Source: Mesoflavibacter sp037029465
GTDB lineage: Bacteria; Bacteroidota; Bacteroidia; Flavobacteriales; Flavobacteriaceae
Length of the DNA: 64,000 bases
Assembly (NCBI RefSeq): GCF_037029465.1
Contig: NZ_JAYMEM010000003.1
Location: forward strand, 124,001-188,000
Direction: 5' to 3'
This document shows, piece by piece, positions 1 through 8,070 of this stretch (positions within the stretch are counted from its first letter, which is position 1; the number at the start of each line of letters is the position of its first letter). The position numbers were made by a program, and so were the translations under genes. The notes beneath the pieces were generated by a model. The model had not been told where the DNA came from. It made no database searches and was given only the letters and a program-made list of their open reading frames with translations.

Positions 1-977
1 TGTAATTCGTCATTAGACACAAATAACACGTTACGTAATAATCCTGGATGGTTTTTACCTTGACCTGTATAAATCACGTTTTCATTTACGTCGGTTTCAA
101 TCACAAAAAGTGGTTCAACAGTTCCTCCAACCGCTAATCCTTTACGCTGTCCTTTTGTAAAATAATGCGCACCTTGATGCTTGCCTACAACTTTTCCATC
201 GGATAACGCGTAGCTTTTTTTCTGACTTAAGTAGTCTAATTCTTCTAATTTATTATTGAAGTTTGGCTGTGTTTGGTTATAAATTCCGTTAGATTTTTCA
301 ACCTCAACAATAACACCTTCTTTTGGTTTTAATTGTTGTTGAAGAAATTCTGGCAATCTCACTTTACCTATAAAACATAAACCTTGCGAGTCTTTTTTAT
401 CTGCTGTAATTAAGTCTTGCTCTTTAGCAATTGCTCTAACTTCTGGTTTTAAAAGTTCGCCAACCGGAAATAATGCTTTTGCTAATTGGTCTTGAGATAA
501 TTGACATAAAAAATAAGATTGATCCTTATTATCGTCTTTACCTGCTAAAAGTTGATGAATTTCTTTTCCGTCTTTTTCAATCGTGCTTTTTCTGCAATAA
601 TGACCTGTTGCTACATAATCTGCACCAAGGTCTAAAGCAATTTTCATAAAGACATCAAATTTGATTTCTCTATTGCAAAGTACGTCTGGATTTGGTGTAC
701 GACCTTTCGCGTATTCATTAAACATATAGTCTACAATACGTTCTTTATACTGCTCGCTTAAATCTACAGTTTGAAAAGGAATATCTAGTTTATTTGCAAC
801 TAACATGGCGTCGTTACTATCTTCTAGCCAAGGACATTCATCTGATATTGTTACAGAATCGTCATGCCAGTTTTTCATAAAAAGACCTATAACCTCATAA
901 CCTTGCTCCTTTAATAAATAAGCAGCAACACTAGAATCTACGCCTCCTGAAAGTCCAACAACAACTCTTTTATTCAT
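1..977 (-). CDS. mnmA: tRNA-specific 2-thiouridylase MnmA (3' part outside window)
   Basis: The enzyme makes 2-thiouridine at wobble position 34 of Lys, Glu and Gln tRNAs, using ATP and sulfur from a persulfide relay. The start ATG is the complement of 975-977. The PP-loop GLSGGVDSS lies at residues 8-16. The two family cysteines are visible: C101 in GRTPNPDVLC and C201 in DSQGLC. About 325 residues are present; family members run to roughly 360-395, so only the C-terminal barrel end is lost at the window edge. A TATCTTTG -7 box lies 22 bases before the start, so this looks like the first gene of its transcript. The assignment is secure from these motifs; the gene is cut by the window and not broken. 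Confidence 0.95.
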   Translation of the reverse strand, partial: MNKRVVVGLSGGVDSSVAAYLLKEQGYEVIGLFMKNWHDDSVTISDECPWLEDSNDAMLVANKLDIPFQTVDLSEQYKERIVDYMFNEYAKGRTPNPDVLCNREIKFDVFMKIALDLGADYVATGHYCRKSTIEKDGKEIHQLLAGKDDNKDQSYFLCQLSQDQLAKALFPVGELLKPEVRAIAKEQDLITADKKDSQGLCFIGKVRLPEFLQQQLKPKEGVIVEVEKSNGIYNQTQPNFNNKLEELDYLSQKKSYALSDGKVVGKHQGAHYFTKGQRKGLAVGGTVEPLFVIETDVNENVIYTGQGKNHPGLLRNVLFVSNDEL

Positions 978-998
978 CTGAAATCTTTTTTTGATTTG

Positions 999-1006
999 CA
1001 AAGATA
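999..1006 (-). promoter_or_regulatory. Candidate -7 box for mnmA
   Basis: The minus strand reads TATCTTTG, an exact match to the Bacteroidota -7 consensus TAnnTTTG, 22 bases upstream of the mnmA ATG. No clear TTTG -33 box was found, so this is a motif match only. Confidence 0.45.
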
Positions 1007-1039
1007 CGTCATTTTTTAAACTCAAATTTAGTCATAGTC

Positions 1040-1071
1040 ACTTAATTCTGTACTTAATTCTGTACTTAATT
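1040..1071. repeat. 12-bp perfect tandem repeat, 2.7 copies
   Basis: The unit ACTTAATTCTGT is repeated twice without error at 1040-1051 and 1052-1063 and then continues for 8 bases. It lies in the divergent gap between mnmA and the FAS1 lipoprotein gene, upstream of that gene's -7 box. Confidence 0.9.
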
Positions 1072-1139
1072 AATTTATTGCAATTCATTGATTTTTAAAG
1101 TTTAACAAAACATTAAATATTTTTTGTTCAAACTTTATT

Positions 1140-1147
1140 TAGATTTG
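1140..1147 (+). promoter_or_regulatory. Candidate -7 box for FAS1 lipoprotein gene
   Basis: TAGATTTG matches TAnnTTTG and lies 32 bases before the ATG. A TTTG at 1123-1126 is only 13 bases upstream, which is shorter than the usual spacing, so the -33 element is uncertain. Confidence 0.4.
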
Positions 1148-1179
1148 TTAAACAAAATTACAAACCAAAAAAAATTGCT

Positions 1180-2586
1180 ATGAAAAATTTAAAATCACTC
1201 AAAACACTTCCCTTATTATTACTAGTTACATTATTATTTTGGTCATGCAGTAATGATGATGATGGAACTATTGTTATTCAAGAAGAATTTAACATTGTAG
1301 AATTAGCCCAAGCAAATCCAAATTTATCTAGTTTAGTTGATGCAGTTATCGAAGCTGATTTAACTGCTACATTAAGTGGACCAGGACCTTTTACTGTATT
1401 AGCACCAACTGATGAAGCTTTTGCAGAGTTTATGTCTGATAATGGATGGGCGACAGTACAAGATATTCCTGATGCTGCTTTAACGCAAACATTACTTAAC
1501 CATGTTATTTCTGGAACGGTAACATCTTCAGATTTAGCTAGTATGGGACGAGGTTATACAAACACATTAGCTGATGGACCTTCAAATACTAATATTAGTC
1601 TTTTATTTGATACTAATAATGGTGTTATGTTTAATAATACAGCAGAAGTTACCGCAGCAGATGTTGAAGCATCTAATGGAATTATTCACGTTGTAGACAA
1701 AGTAATTACCTTACCTACAATAGTAGACCACGCAGTAAACAACACTAACTTTTCAAATTTAGTTGCTGCATTAGGCGCAGCTGATGGAAACTTAGTTGAT
1801 GTTTTATCTGGCGTTGGTCCTTTTACAGTTTTAGCACCTGATGATACCGCTTTTACTACATTTTTAGATGGTGCTGCACTTGCTGATGTTGATACTGGTA
1901 TATTATCTCAAATTTTACTAAACCATGTCATTAGCGGAACAATTACATCTACTGATTTGACAGGTTTAGGTGAAGGATATTCAAACACTAATGCTTCTGG
2001 ACCTGATATGAACAATTTAAGTATCTATTTTAATACTTCTAATGGAGTAATGTTCAACGGAATATCAACAGTACAAACAGCAGATATTGTAGGTACAAAC
2101 GGAATTATACACGCAGTAGATACAGTAATAGATTTGCCTACCATTGCTACATTTGCGACATCTAATCCTGCATTATCAAATCTTGTTGCTGCATTACAAT
2201 ATGCAGATACAGGAATGCCAACTGTACCATACATAGATACTGTATCAGATGCTGAAGCTGGTCCATTTACAGTATTTGCACCAACAGATAATGCTTTTGG
2301 AAATTTATTAACCGAATTAAATGTATCTGCTTTAACAGATATACCAACAGCAACAGTTGATGCTGTTTTAACTTACCATATTGTAGGTGCCAATGTACAG
2401 TCTTCTATGTTAACTAGCGGAACTGTAACTACACTAGGAGGAAATATTACAGCAGATGCTACAAACTTTACTTTAACAGATGCTAATGGAAGAGTAAGTG
2501 ATATAGTCACTAGCTTAGTTGATATACAAGCTGTAAATGGAGTTGTTCACGTAATTGACAATAACGTTATTTTACCGCCACAATAG
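1180..2586 (+). CDS. Fasciclin (FAS1) repeat lipoprotein
   Basis: This is a lipoprotein with three FAS1 domains, at about residues 40-175, 180-320 and 325-466. Each shows the GPFTV(L/F)APT/D-AF box and a closing NGIIH/NGVVHV(V/I)D motif. FAS1 domains are adhesion modules, so a surface or matrix role is likely. The N-terminus is a lipoprotein signal ending in LLFWSC with lipidated C23. The following SNDDD resembles the acidic surface-export signal described for Bacteroidota lipoproteins. It stands alone, divergent from mnmA and convergent with the YwqK-like gene across a shared terminator. The partner it binds cannot be told from the sequence. Confidence 0.9.
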   Translation: MKNLKSLKTLPLLLLVTLLFWSCSNDDDGTIVIQEEFNIVELAQANPNLSSLVDAVIEADLTATLSGPGPFTVLAPTDEAFAEFMSDNGWATVQDIPDAALTQTLLNHVISGTVTSSDLASMGRGYTNTLADGPSNTNISLLFDTNNGVMFNNTAEVTAADVEASNGIIHVVDKVITLPTIVDHAVNNTNFSNLVAALGAADGNLVDVLSGVGPFTVLAPDDTAFTTFLDGAALADVDTGILSQILLNHVISGTITSTDLTGLGEGYSNTNASGPDMNNLSIYFNTSNGVMFNGISTVQTADIVGTNGIIHAVDTVIDLPTIATFATSNPALSNLVAALQYADTGMPTVPYIDTVSDAEAGPFTVFAPTDNAFGNLLTELNVSALTDIPTATVDAVLTYHIVGANVQSSMLTSGTVTTLGGNITADATNFTLTDANGRVSDIVTSLVDIQAVNGVVHVIDNNVILPPQ

Positions 2587-2617
2587 TTTTTAGATGATTG
2601 ATGTTAAGTTGAATAAA

Positions 2618-2653
2618 TTGAAACAAACAGTTTATTTGAAACAAACAGTTTAT
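2618..2653. repeat. 18-bp perfect tandem duplication
   Basis: The unit TTGAAACAAACAGTTTAT occurs at 2618-2635 and again, without a mismatch, at 2636-2653. It sits between the FAS1 gene stop and its terminator, so it would be in the 3' UTR. Confidence 0.9.
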
Positions 2654-2660
2654 TCTTAAA

Positions 2661-2694
2661 AAAAAAACGCCTTAATTAATTAAGGCGTTTTTTT
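2661..2694. terminator. Bidirectional intrinsic terminator
   Basis: A 20-bp perfect palindrome (2668-2687, arms CGCCTTAATT/AATTAAGGCG) is flanked by an A-run on the left and a T-run on the right, so it can end transcripts from both sides. It overlaps the stop codon of the minus-strand gene at 2680. Confidence 0.85.
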
Positions 2695-3396
2695 ATTGTT
2701 CTTATATGGGTTTTTACTACGTCTAGTAAAGTCGTTTTCTTCAATAAGCTTACCGTCTTTATACGTTTTCCAGATACCATGTCTGTAATCATTTTGGTAT
2801 TGTCCTTCTAAAACTAAGTTTCCTTTTTCGTCATAAGATTTATAAAAACCATGTAACATGTTATCTTTATAGGTGTACTCTCTAATTATAATACCTTCAC
2901 CAGAAAACCATTGGGATAGTCCATTTAACTTTCCGTTTTTGTAGTTTGCTTTTTCAGCTACATTTCCGTTAAGATAATAGGTCGTTCTTAATCCATCTAA
3001 TTCTCCTTTATTATTATAAAATTCAGAAGTCATTAATTGGTCACTATTTTTATGATAGTATAACCATTTACCTACGTAAGTTTTCCTACGCATTGTACCT
3101 TCACTTACCTTGTTTCCTGTAGACGTAAAAAATACAACTTGCGCCAAATCTGAATCTTTTTTAAACGTACGTGTTGCTGCTAAAACTGCTTTATTCTCAT
3201 GGTTTTGGTAAAACTTGAATACACCAACTTCTTTACCATGTTCAAATTGTCCTTCGTATCTTAATACTTCTGTGCCGTCAAAGTTTTTTTTCCATTTTCC
3301 GTGACGTTTACCATTACTATCAAATTGGTTAAATTGTTGTGCCAACATTAATGTTGATGATAACGTGAAAATTAAAAGGGTTAAAATGTGTTTCAT
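2680..3396 (-). CDS. Secreted YwqK/MORN-repeat protein
   Basis: This 238-residue exported protein has a signal peptide at residues 1-19 ending in MLAQ. It is followed by at least six copies of a beta-hairpin repeat of the type Y-NGK-HG-W--Y---G, for example NGKRHGKWKK, NGKLNGLSQW and NDYRHGIWKTY. This is the toxin-antitoxin-like YwqK / MORN-variant family common in Bacteroidota. Despite the family's database name there is no toxin partner beside it, so an antitoxin role is not supported. It is separated from yidC by a terminator and so is probably transcribed alone. Its function is unknown. Confidence 0.75.
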   Translation of the reverse strand: MKHILTLLIFTLSSTLMLAQQFNQFDSNGKRHGKWKKNFDGTEVLRYEGQFEHGKEVGVFKFYQNHENKAVLAATRTFKKDSDLAQVVFFTSTGNKVSEGTMRRKTYVGKWLYYHKNSDQLMTSEFYNNKGELDGLRTTYYLNGNVAEKANYKNGKLNGLSQWFSGEGIIIREYTYKDNMLHGFYKSYDEKGNLVLEGQYQNDYRHGIWKTYKDGKLIEENDFTRRSKNPYKNNKKTP

Positions 3397-3478
3397 TATT
3401 AAATATTATATCGCTTTCGCGGAATTTAATTTACATCTATTATTTGTTAACGACATATAGCCAGTTTTGTTATAACAA

Positions 3479-3516
3479 AAAAGCTGCCAAATTTAATTTA
3501 TTTTTTGACAGCTTTT
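3479..3516 (-). terminator. Terminator downstream of yidC
   Basis: The arms AAAAGCTGCCAAA (3479-3491) and TTTGACAGCTTTT (3504-3516) pair with one mismatch. In the minus direction the stem ends in a T-run, so it would close the yidC transcript. Confidence 0.65.
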
Positions 3517-3596
3517 ATCTTTATAAGTTCTCGATACTATTTTTCGTTTTACTTCGACTTCGCTCAGCAACCACTAAAAATCACTAGAACTGACAA

Positions 3597-5504
3597 TTAT
3601 TTACGTTTCTTCTTTTGTTGCTCTTGCATTTGCTTTTGCTTTTCTGCCTGCTCCATCATTTCTTTCATCTTTCTTTGAAATTTACTTTCCTTTTTAGGCT
3701 GTGCTTTTTTCACTTGGATATTAGCATGGATTTTGTCTTCATCTAAAATAAAATTCTTGATGACTAATAAAATACCAATACTAATTAAGTTAGAAATGAA
3801 GTAGTACAAACTTAAACCAGATGCATATTGGTTAAAGAAAATAAGCATCATAATTGGTGCAAAGTAAATCATGTACTTCATCATCTTTGTCATGTCTGGC
3901 ATGCCTTCTTGTTGTGGCGCAGACATTTGGTTTTGCCCAGTAGTTAACTTCATGTAGAAGAAAATAGCAATTGCTGCCAAAATCGGGAATAAACTTACGT
4001 GATCACCATATAATGGAATATTAAAAGGTAATTCTGCTATTACATCATACGATGATAAATCGTCTGCCCATAAAAACTTTTTCTGTCTTAAAGCAAATGC
4101 TGTTGGGAAAAACATAAACAAGGCGTAAAACACTGGCATTTGGATTAATGCTGGTAAACAACCTGCTAATGGACTTGCGCCTGCTTTGCTTTGAAGCGCC
4201 ATAGTTTCTTGTTGTGCTTTTAACTTGTTGTCTTTGTACTTCTCACGAATTGCTTCTAATTCTGGCTTTAAAATTTTCATTTTCATTTGTGATAAATACT
4301 GTTTGTATTGCACAAATGACATAGCTAATTTGATTAAAACCGTCATTACAATAATAGCTACACCATATGGTAAAAAGCTACTTAAACCGCTAAATAACGG
4401 AATGAATAAAAACTTGTTGATCCATCCAAAAATTCCCCATCCAAATGGGATACTTTCAACAACATTATTGTCGTAATTCTTTAAGATTTCACTATCTGTT
4501 GGTCCATAATACAGTTGCATTTTGTTGTCTAAATTAGCACCACTTAAAGCCAATGTTGTTTTAGTTGAAAATTGCTTTGTAAAAATAGAGTCTACTTCTT
4601 CGTCTTCAACTAAATTTTTAGACGTAAAAGTAACACCATTTAATGGCTTATCTGACATTAATATAGAACTAAAAAAGTGTTGACGGTAACTTAACCAATC
4701 TACTTCATCTTCAGTTTCGTCATCATCACTCATTTGTGATAATTTGTCTACATCTCCATCTGTTTGGTAGGTTAGACGCGTGTATCTGTTTTCGTAACTA
4801 ATACTTTGATCGTGTCTATATAATTTTTGCGTCCAATCTAAAGTAATTGGATTTGAAGTATTAATATTAGTCTCTATACCTTGAGATCTTATGGTAAAAT
4901 CTACCATGTACTCATTAGGTTTAATCACATAATTATACTCAATAAACTTATCGGCTGCAGTTTTAAGTTTCATAGAAACTACAGTGTTTTCTCCACTTTT
5001 TGTAACCGTTGGTTGAAAGTATAAATCTTTTGTATTTAAAGTACGATTATCTGTAGTTTGAAATTGAAGATTGAATACCGAGTTACCATCTTTAACTAAG
5101 TAAATTGGTACAGAATTAAAATCTACAAACTGTTTTAATTTTACTTCTGAAAGATGTCCACCTTTAGTATTAAATTTTAAATCTAAAACTTCATTTTGAA
5201 CTTCAATTTCTTTTTCTGAAGAAGTTGCTGTCGCTGCTGAATATGCAAAAGCACCAATTTTTGATTGAAGTACTGCCACTTGCGCAGAATCTTTTGCTTC
5301 TGTAAAGTCTTCTTCTGTTACTACTTTTGTATCTGCTTTTTCAGCTTCAGCTTTCTTTTTAGCATCAATTTTTGCTTGCTTTTCTGCTTCTTGAGCCTTT
5401 AATTCTTCTTCTGATGGTGCATTTTGCCACATCATGAATAATAAAATTCCGAAGATTAAGATAAATCCAATAATTGAATTAATGTCTAGTTTTTTTTCTT
5501 CCAT
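3597..5504 (-). CDS. yidC: Membrane protein insertase YidC
   Basis: YidC inserts and folds inner-membrane proteins, alone or with SecYEG. The 635-residue protein has the Gram-negative layout: a first membrane segment at residues 9-26, a large periplasmic beta-domain up to about 345, and then the conserved C-terminal hydrophobic core. The core includes PLAGCLPALIQMPVFYALF and the later QYASGLSLYYFISN region. The tail is strongly basic and glutamine-rich (KQKQMQEQQKKKRK), as expected for a ribosome-contacting C-terminus. pyrG lies 84 bases upstream on the same strand, the usual flavobacterial order, so the two may be co-transcribed. Confidence 0.96.
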   Translation of the reverse strand: MEEKKLDINSIIGFILIFGILLFMMWQNAPSEEELKAQEAEKQAKIDAKKKAEAEKADTKVVTEEDFTEAKDSAQVAVLQSKIGAFAYSAATATSSEKEIEVQNEVLDLKFNTKGGHLSEVKLKQFVDFNSVPIYLVKDGNSVFNLQFQTTDNRTLNTKDLYFQPTVTKSGENTVVSMKLKTAADKFIEYNYVIKPNEYMVDFTIRSQGIETNINTSNPITLDWTQKLYRHDQSISYENRYTRLTYQTDGDVDKLSQMSDDDETEDEVDWLSYRQHFFSSILMSDKPLNGVTFTSKNLVEDEEVDSIFTKQFSTKTTLALSGANLDNKMQLYYGPTDSEILKNYDNNVVESIPFGWGIFGWINKFLFIPLFSGLSSFLPYGVAIIVMTVLIKLAMSFVQYKQYLSQMKMKILKPELEAIREKYKDNKLKAQQETMALQSKAGASPLAGCLPALIQMPVFYALFMFFPTAFALRQKKFLWADDLSSYDVIAELPFNIPLYGDHVSLFPILAAIAIFFYMKLTTGQNQMSAPQQEGMPDMTKMMKYMIYFAPIMMLIFFNQYASGLSLYYFISNLISIGILLVIKNFILDEDKIHANIQVKKAQPKKESKFQRKMKEMMEQAEKQKQMQEQQKKKRK

Positions 5505-5588
5505 AATTAATTAGTCCTCTAAGTTAAACGAGGAGATTAATGAGTTGTCAAATATACAACCACTTTTTAATTTAATGCCAAAGTGACA

Positions 5589-7205
5589 TTATTTTGTCTT
5601 ATGATGTTTTAAACTGGCTTTTACAAATGCAACAAATAATGGATGCGGATTAGCGACCGTACTTTTGTATTCTGGGTGATATTGTACACCAACAAACCAA
5701 GGATGTGATGGGTTTTCGACAATTTCTACCAGTTTAGTTTCTGGATTGTATCCTGTAGTTTTTAATCCTGCAGCTTCTATTTTTTCTTTATAATCACCAT
5801 TAAATTCGTATCTGTGTCGGTGACGTTCTTTTATATCTTGAGATTGATACACATCGTATGCGATAGAATCTTTTTCTATATGGCAATCCCAAGCACCAAG
5901 ACGCATTGTTCCGCCCATATCGGTGATATTTTTTTGGTCTTCCATAATATCTATCACAGGATTTGTAGTGTTAGGATCCATCTCTGTAGAGTTAGCATCT
6001 TTAAGCCCTAAAACGTTGCGACAAAATTCGATTACTGCCATTTGCATTCCTAAACAAATCCCTAAAAACGGGATATTGTTTTCACGAACATATCTTATAG
6101 CATCTATTTTTCCTTCTATACCGCGTTCTCCAAAACCTGGAGCGACTAAAACACCGTCAAGATGAGCTAATTTCATCTTAATATTATCTTCATTTAAGTA
6201 TTCTGAGTGTACAGATTCTACATTTACTTTAACTTCATTTTCTGCACCTGCGTGTATAAATGCTTCTAGAATAGATTTGTAAGAATCTTGTAATTCTACA
6301 TACTTACCGATAAGTCCGATAGTTATTTCTGACTTAGGGTTTTTATGACGTTGTAAAAATTTATTCCATTGGGTTAAATCTGGTGTATCTCCTTTTAAAT
6401 CTAACTTTTTAAGTACAACAGTATCTAATCCTTGTTCTAACATTAGGTTTGGTACATCATAAATAGTTGATGCATCTATAGATTGTATGATAGCTTCTTC
6501 ACGAACATTGCAGAATAAAGCTAATTTTCGTCTTAAATCGCTTGGTAATTCATGCTCTGTACGACATACTAAAATATCTGCTTGTACACCGCTTTCCATT
6601 AGGGTTTTAACACTGTGTTGTGTTGGTTTGGTTTTAAGCTCGCCTGCTGCAGATAAAAACGGAATTAACGTTAAGTGAATAACAATTGCATTATGTTCTC
6701 CTAAATCCCATTTTAATTGTCTTACAGCTTCTATATATGGTAAAGACTCAATATCTCCAACGGTTCCACCAATTTCTGTAATAACGATATCATAGTCACC
6801 AGAATTACCTAAAATTTGGACGCGGTGTTTAATCTCGTCTGTAATGTGCGGTATAACTTGTACAGTTTTACCCAAAAATTCACCACGACGCTCACGCTCT
6901 ATCACACTTTGATAAATACGACCAGTCGTTACGTTATTAGCTTGACTGGTTGGTACGTTTAAAAAACGCTCGTAGTGACCAAGGTCTAAATCGGTTTCTG
7001 CACCATCATCGGTGACATAGCATTCGCCATGTTCATAAGGATTTAATGTTCCTGGATCTACGTTAATGTAAGGATCTAATTTTTGAATTGTTGTCTTATA
7101 ACCTTGCGCCTGAAGTAACTTGGCTAGAGATGCTGCGATTATACCTTTTCCTAATGAAGAAGTTACACCTCCGGTTACAAATATGTACTTTGTTTTAGTT
7201 GTCAT
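5589..7205 (-). CDS. pyrG: CTP synthase
   Basis: CTP synthase converts UTP to CTP using ATP and glutamine-derived ammonia, the last step of pyrimidine nucleotide synthesis. The 538 residues show the N-terminal synthetase domain with GGVTSSLGKG (residues 12-21). The C-terminal class I glutaminase has C384 in FLGICLGMQ and the H510/E512 pair in YHPEYKS. The length is normal (E. coli 545). The start ATG is the complement of 7203-7205. A TAAATTTG -7 box lies 20 bases upstream, implying a very short leader, so no long attenuator is present. Confidence 0.97.
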   Translation of the reverse strand: MTTKTKYIFVTGGVTSSLGKGIIAASLAKLLQAQGYKTTIQKLDPYINVDPGTLNPYEHGECYVTDDGAETDLDLGHYERFLNVPTSQANNVTTGRIYQSVIERERRGEFLGKTVQVIPHITDEIKHRVQILGNSGDYDIVITEIGGTVGDIESLPYIEAVRQLKWDLGEHNAIVIHLTLIPFLSAAGELKTKPTQHSVKTLMESGVQADILVCRTEHELPSDLRRKLALFCNVREEAIIQSIDASTIYDVPNLMLEQGLDTVVLKKLDLKGDTPDLTQWNKFLQRHKNPKSEITIGLIGKYVELQDSYKSILEAFIHAGAENEVKVNVESVHSEYLNEDNIKMKLAHLDGVLVAPGFGERGIEGKIDAIRYVRENNIPFLGICLGMQMAVIEFCRNVLGLKDANSTEMDPNTTNPVIDIMEDQKNITDMGGTMRLGAWDCHIEKDSIAYDVYQSQDIKERHRHRYEFNGDYKEKIEAAGLKTTGYNPETKLVEIVENPSHPWFVGVQYHPEYKSTVANPHPLFVAFVKASLKHHKTK

Positions 7206-7224
7206 GTTGCGTTGTTAACGCGGG

Positions 7225-7232
7225 CAAATTTA
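7225..7232 (-). promoter_or_regulatory. Candidate -7 box for pyrG
   Basis: The minus strand reads TAAATTTG, matching TAnnTTTG, 20 bases before the pyrG start. No convincing -33 TTTG was found at the right distance. Confidence 0.45.
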
Positions 7233-7268
7233 CAATTTTTAGTTGAAAACTTAGGCTGAATTTAGGAT

Positions 7269-7499
7269 TTATTTTGAGTATCTTTTCTGTATCTCTCGTA
7301 GCAAATATTCTAGTCCATTTACTTTTAATGTATAAACAGTTTCTAGCATTTGTCCTAATTTATTTTTTGGAAAACCTTTATTATAATACCAAACTACATA
7401 ATGTTCTGGCAGGTCTATTAAATACCTATCTTTATACTTACCAAAAGGCATTTTAGTGTGTGCTAATTTTATAAGAAAGTCTTTGTCTGGCTCTAGCAC
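7269..7499 (-). CDS. DUF3820 family protein
   Basis: This 76-residue protein matches the small DUF3820 (ExoX C-terminal-like) family: the core MPFGKYKDRYLIDLP is followed by W-Y-KGFP and a Leu-rich C-terminal helix. The start is a GTG whose first base overlaps the last base of the upstream TAG (TAGTG), so it is probably translationally coupled to the DUF922 gene. The next in-frame Met would cut into the conserved core, which supports the GTG. The biochemical role is unknown. The same core fold is seen at the C-terminus of the exonuclease at 23012-23788. Confidence 0.75.
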   Translation of the reverse strand: MLEPDKDFLIKLAHTKMPFGKYKDRYLIDLPEHYVVWYYNKGFPKNKLGQMLETVYTLKVNGLEYLLREIQKRYSK

Positions 7500-8041
7500 T
7501 AAGATTTAGATTTAAATTTTTCTAAAGTTTTTAATTGTTTGGCAACACTTTCCTGCCATTTAATTTGTGCTTCGGTATTTATAGAATGATTAGTTTCTTC
7601 ATCATAAGAATTTTGCATTAAAGATAATTGCTTATTAATACTTTGATGTAGTTGGTTTAACTGATTATCTATGTCTAAACTTGGCTTTAATTTGGCTATT
7701 TGTTGTCTAAATAATCTGGCATGTAACTCTGTAATATCAAAATGAAGTTGTTCATGTCTCAAAATATTATCATCTACCATTTCTTTTTTACACCAAGAAT
7801 GTTCTGGATAAAAGTGCGCTTTAACTAAAGTCCTAAAGCCATGTACTTTATTAGTTGTCTTTTTTATGGAATAGCTAAACGTAATCCCCGAAGCAGTTAT
7901 AGCAACAGCATCTGTTTGGTTATTTGGTGCACCTTTAAAATCTGACCAATTTAATTTGTAATTTTCATTCCAAGAAACTTCTTCTATAACATCGCTATGA
8001 AATAGAATAAACAAACTTAATATTGAAATAAATTTTAACAT
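7499..8041 (-). CDS. DUF922 secreted putative zinc protease
   Basis: This DUF922-family protein has an N-terminal hydrophobic signal (MLKFISILSLFILF) and an HExxH zinc motif, HEQLH, at residues 96-100. It also has the family's early motif LNWSDFKG. The family is thought to be metallopeptidase-like, but the substrate is unknown. I place the start at the ATG complement of 8039-8041; a TTG two codons upstream is also open but gives a less natural signal peptide. It is followed directly by the DUF3820 gene (one-base overlap) and preceded by the LysM gene, with a gap of about 30 bases, so a three-gene operon is likely. Confidence 0.75.
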   Translation of the reverse strand: MLKFISILSLFILFHSDVIEEVSWNENYKLNWSDFKGAPNNQTDAVAITASGITFSYSIKKTTNKVHGFRTLVKAHFYPEHSWCKKEMVDDNILRHEQLHFDITELHARLFRQQIAKLKPSLDIDNQLNQLHQSINKQLSLMQNSYDEETNHSINTEAQIKWQESVAKQLKTLEKFKSKS

Positions 8042-8070
8042 AACCAATTAACGCTAAGTTAATTAAAAAA

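Noticed and set aside
2680..3396. Toxin-antitoxin system because of the YwqK family name
   Set aside because: No toxin gene is adjacent, and the protein has a signal peptide.
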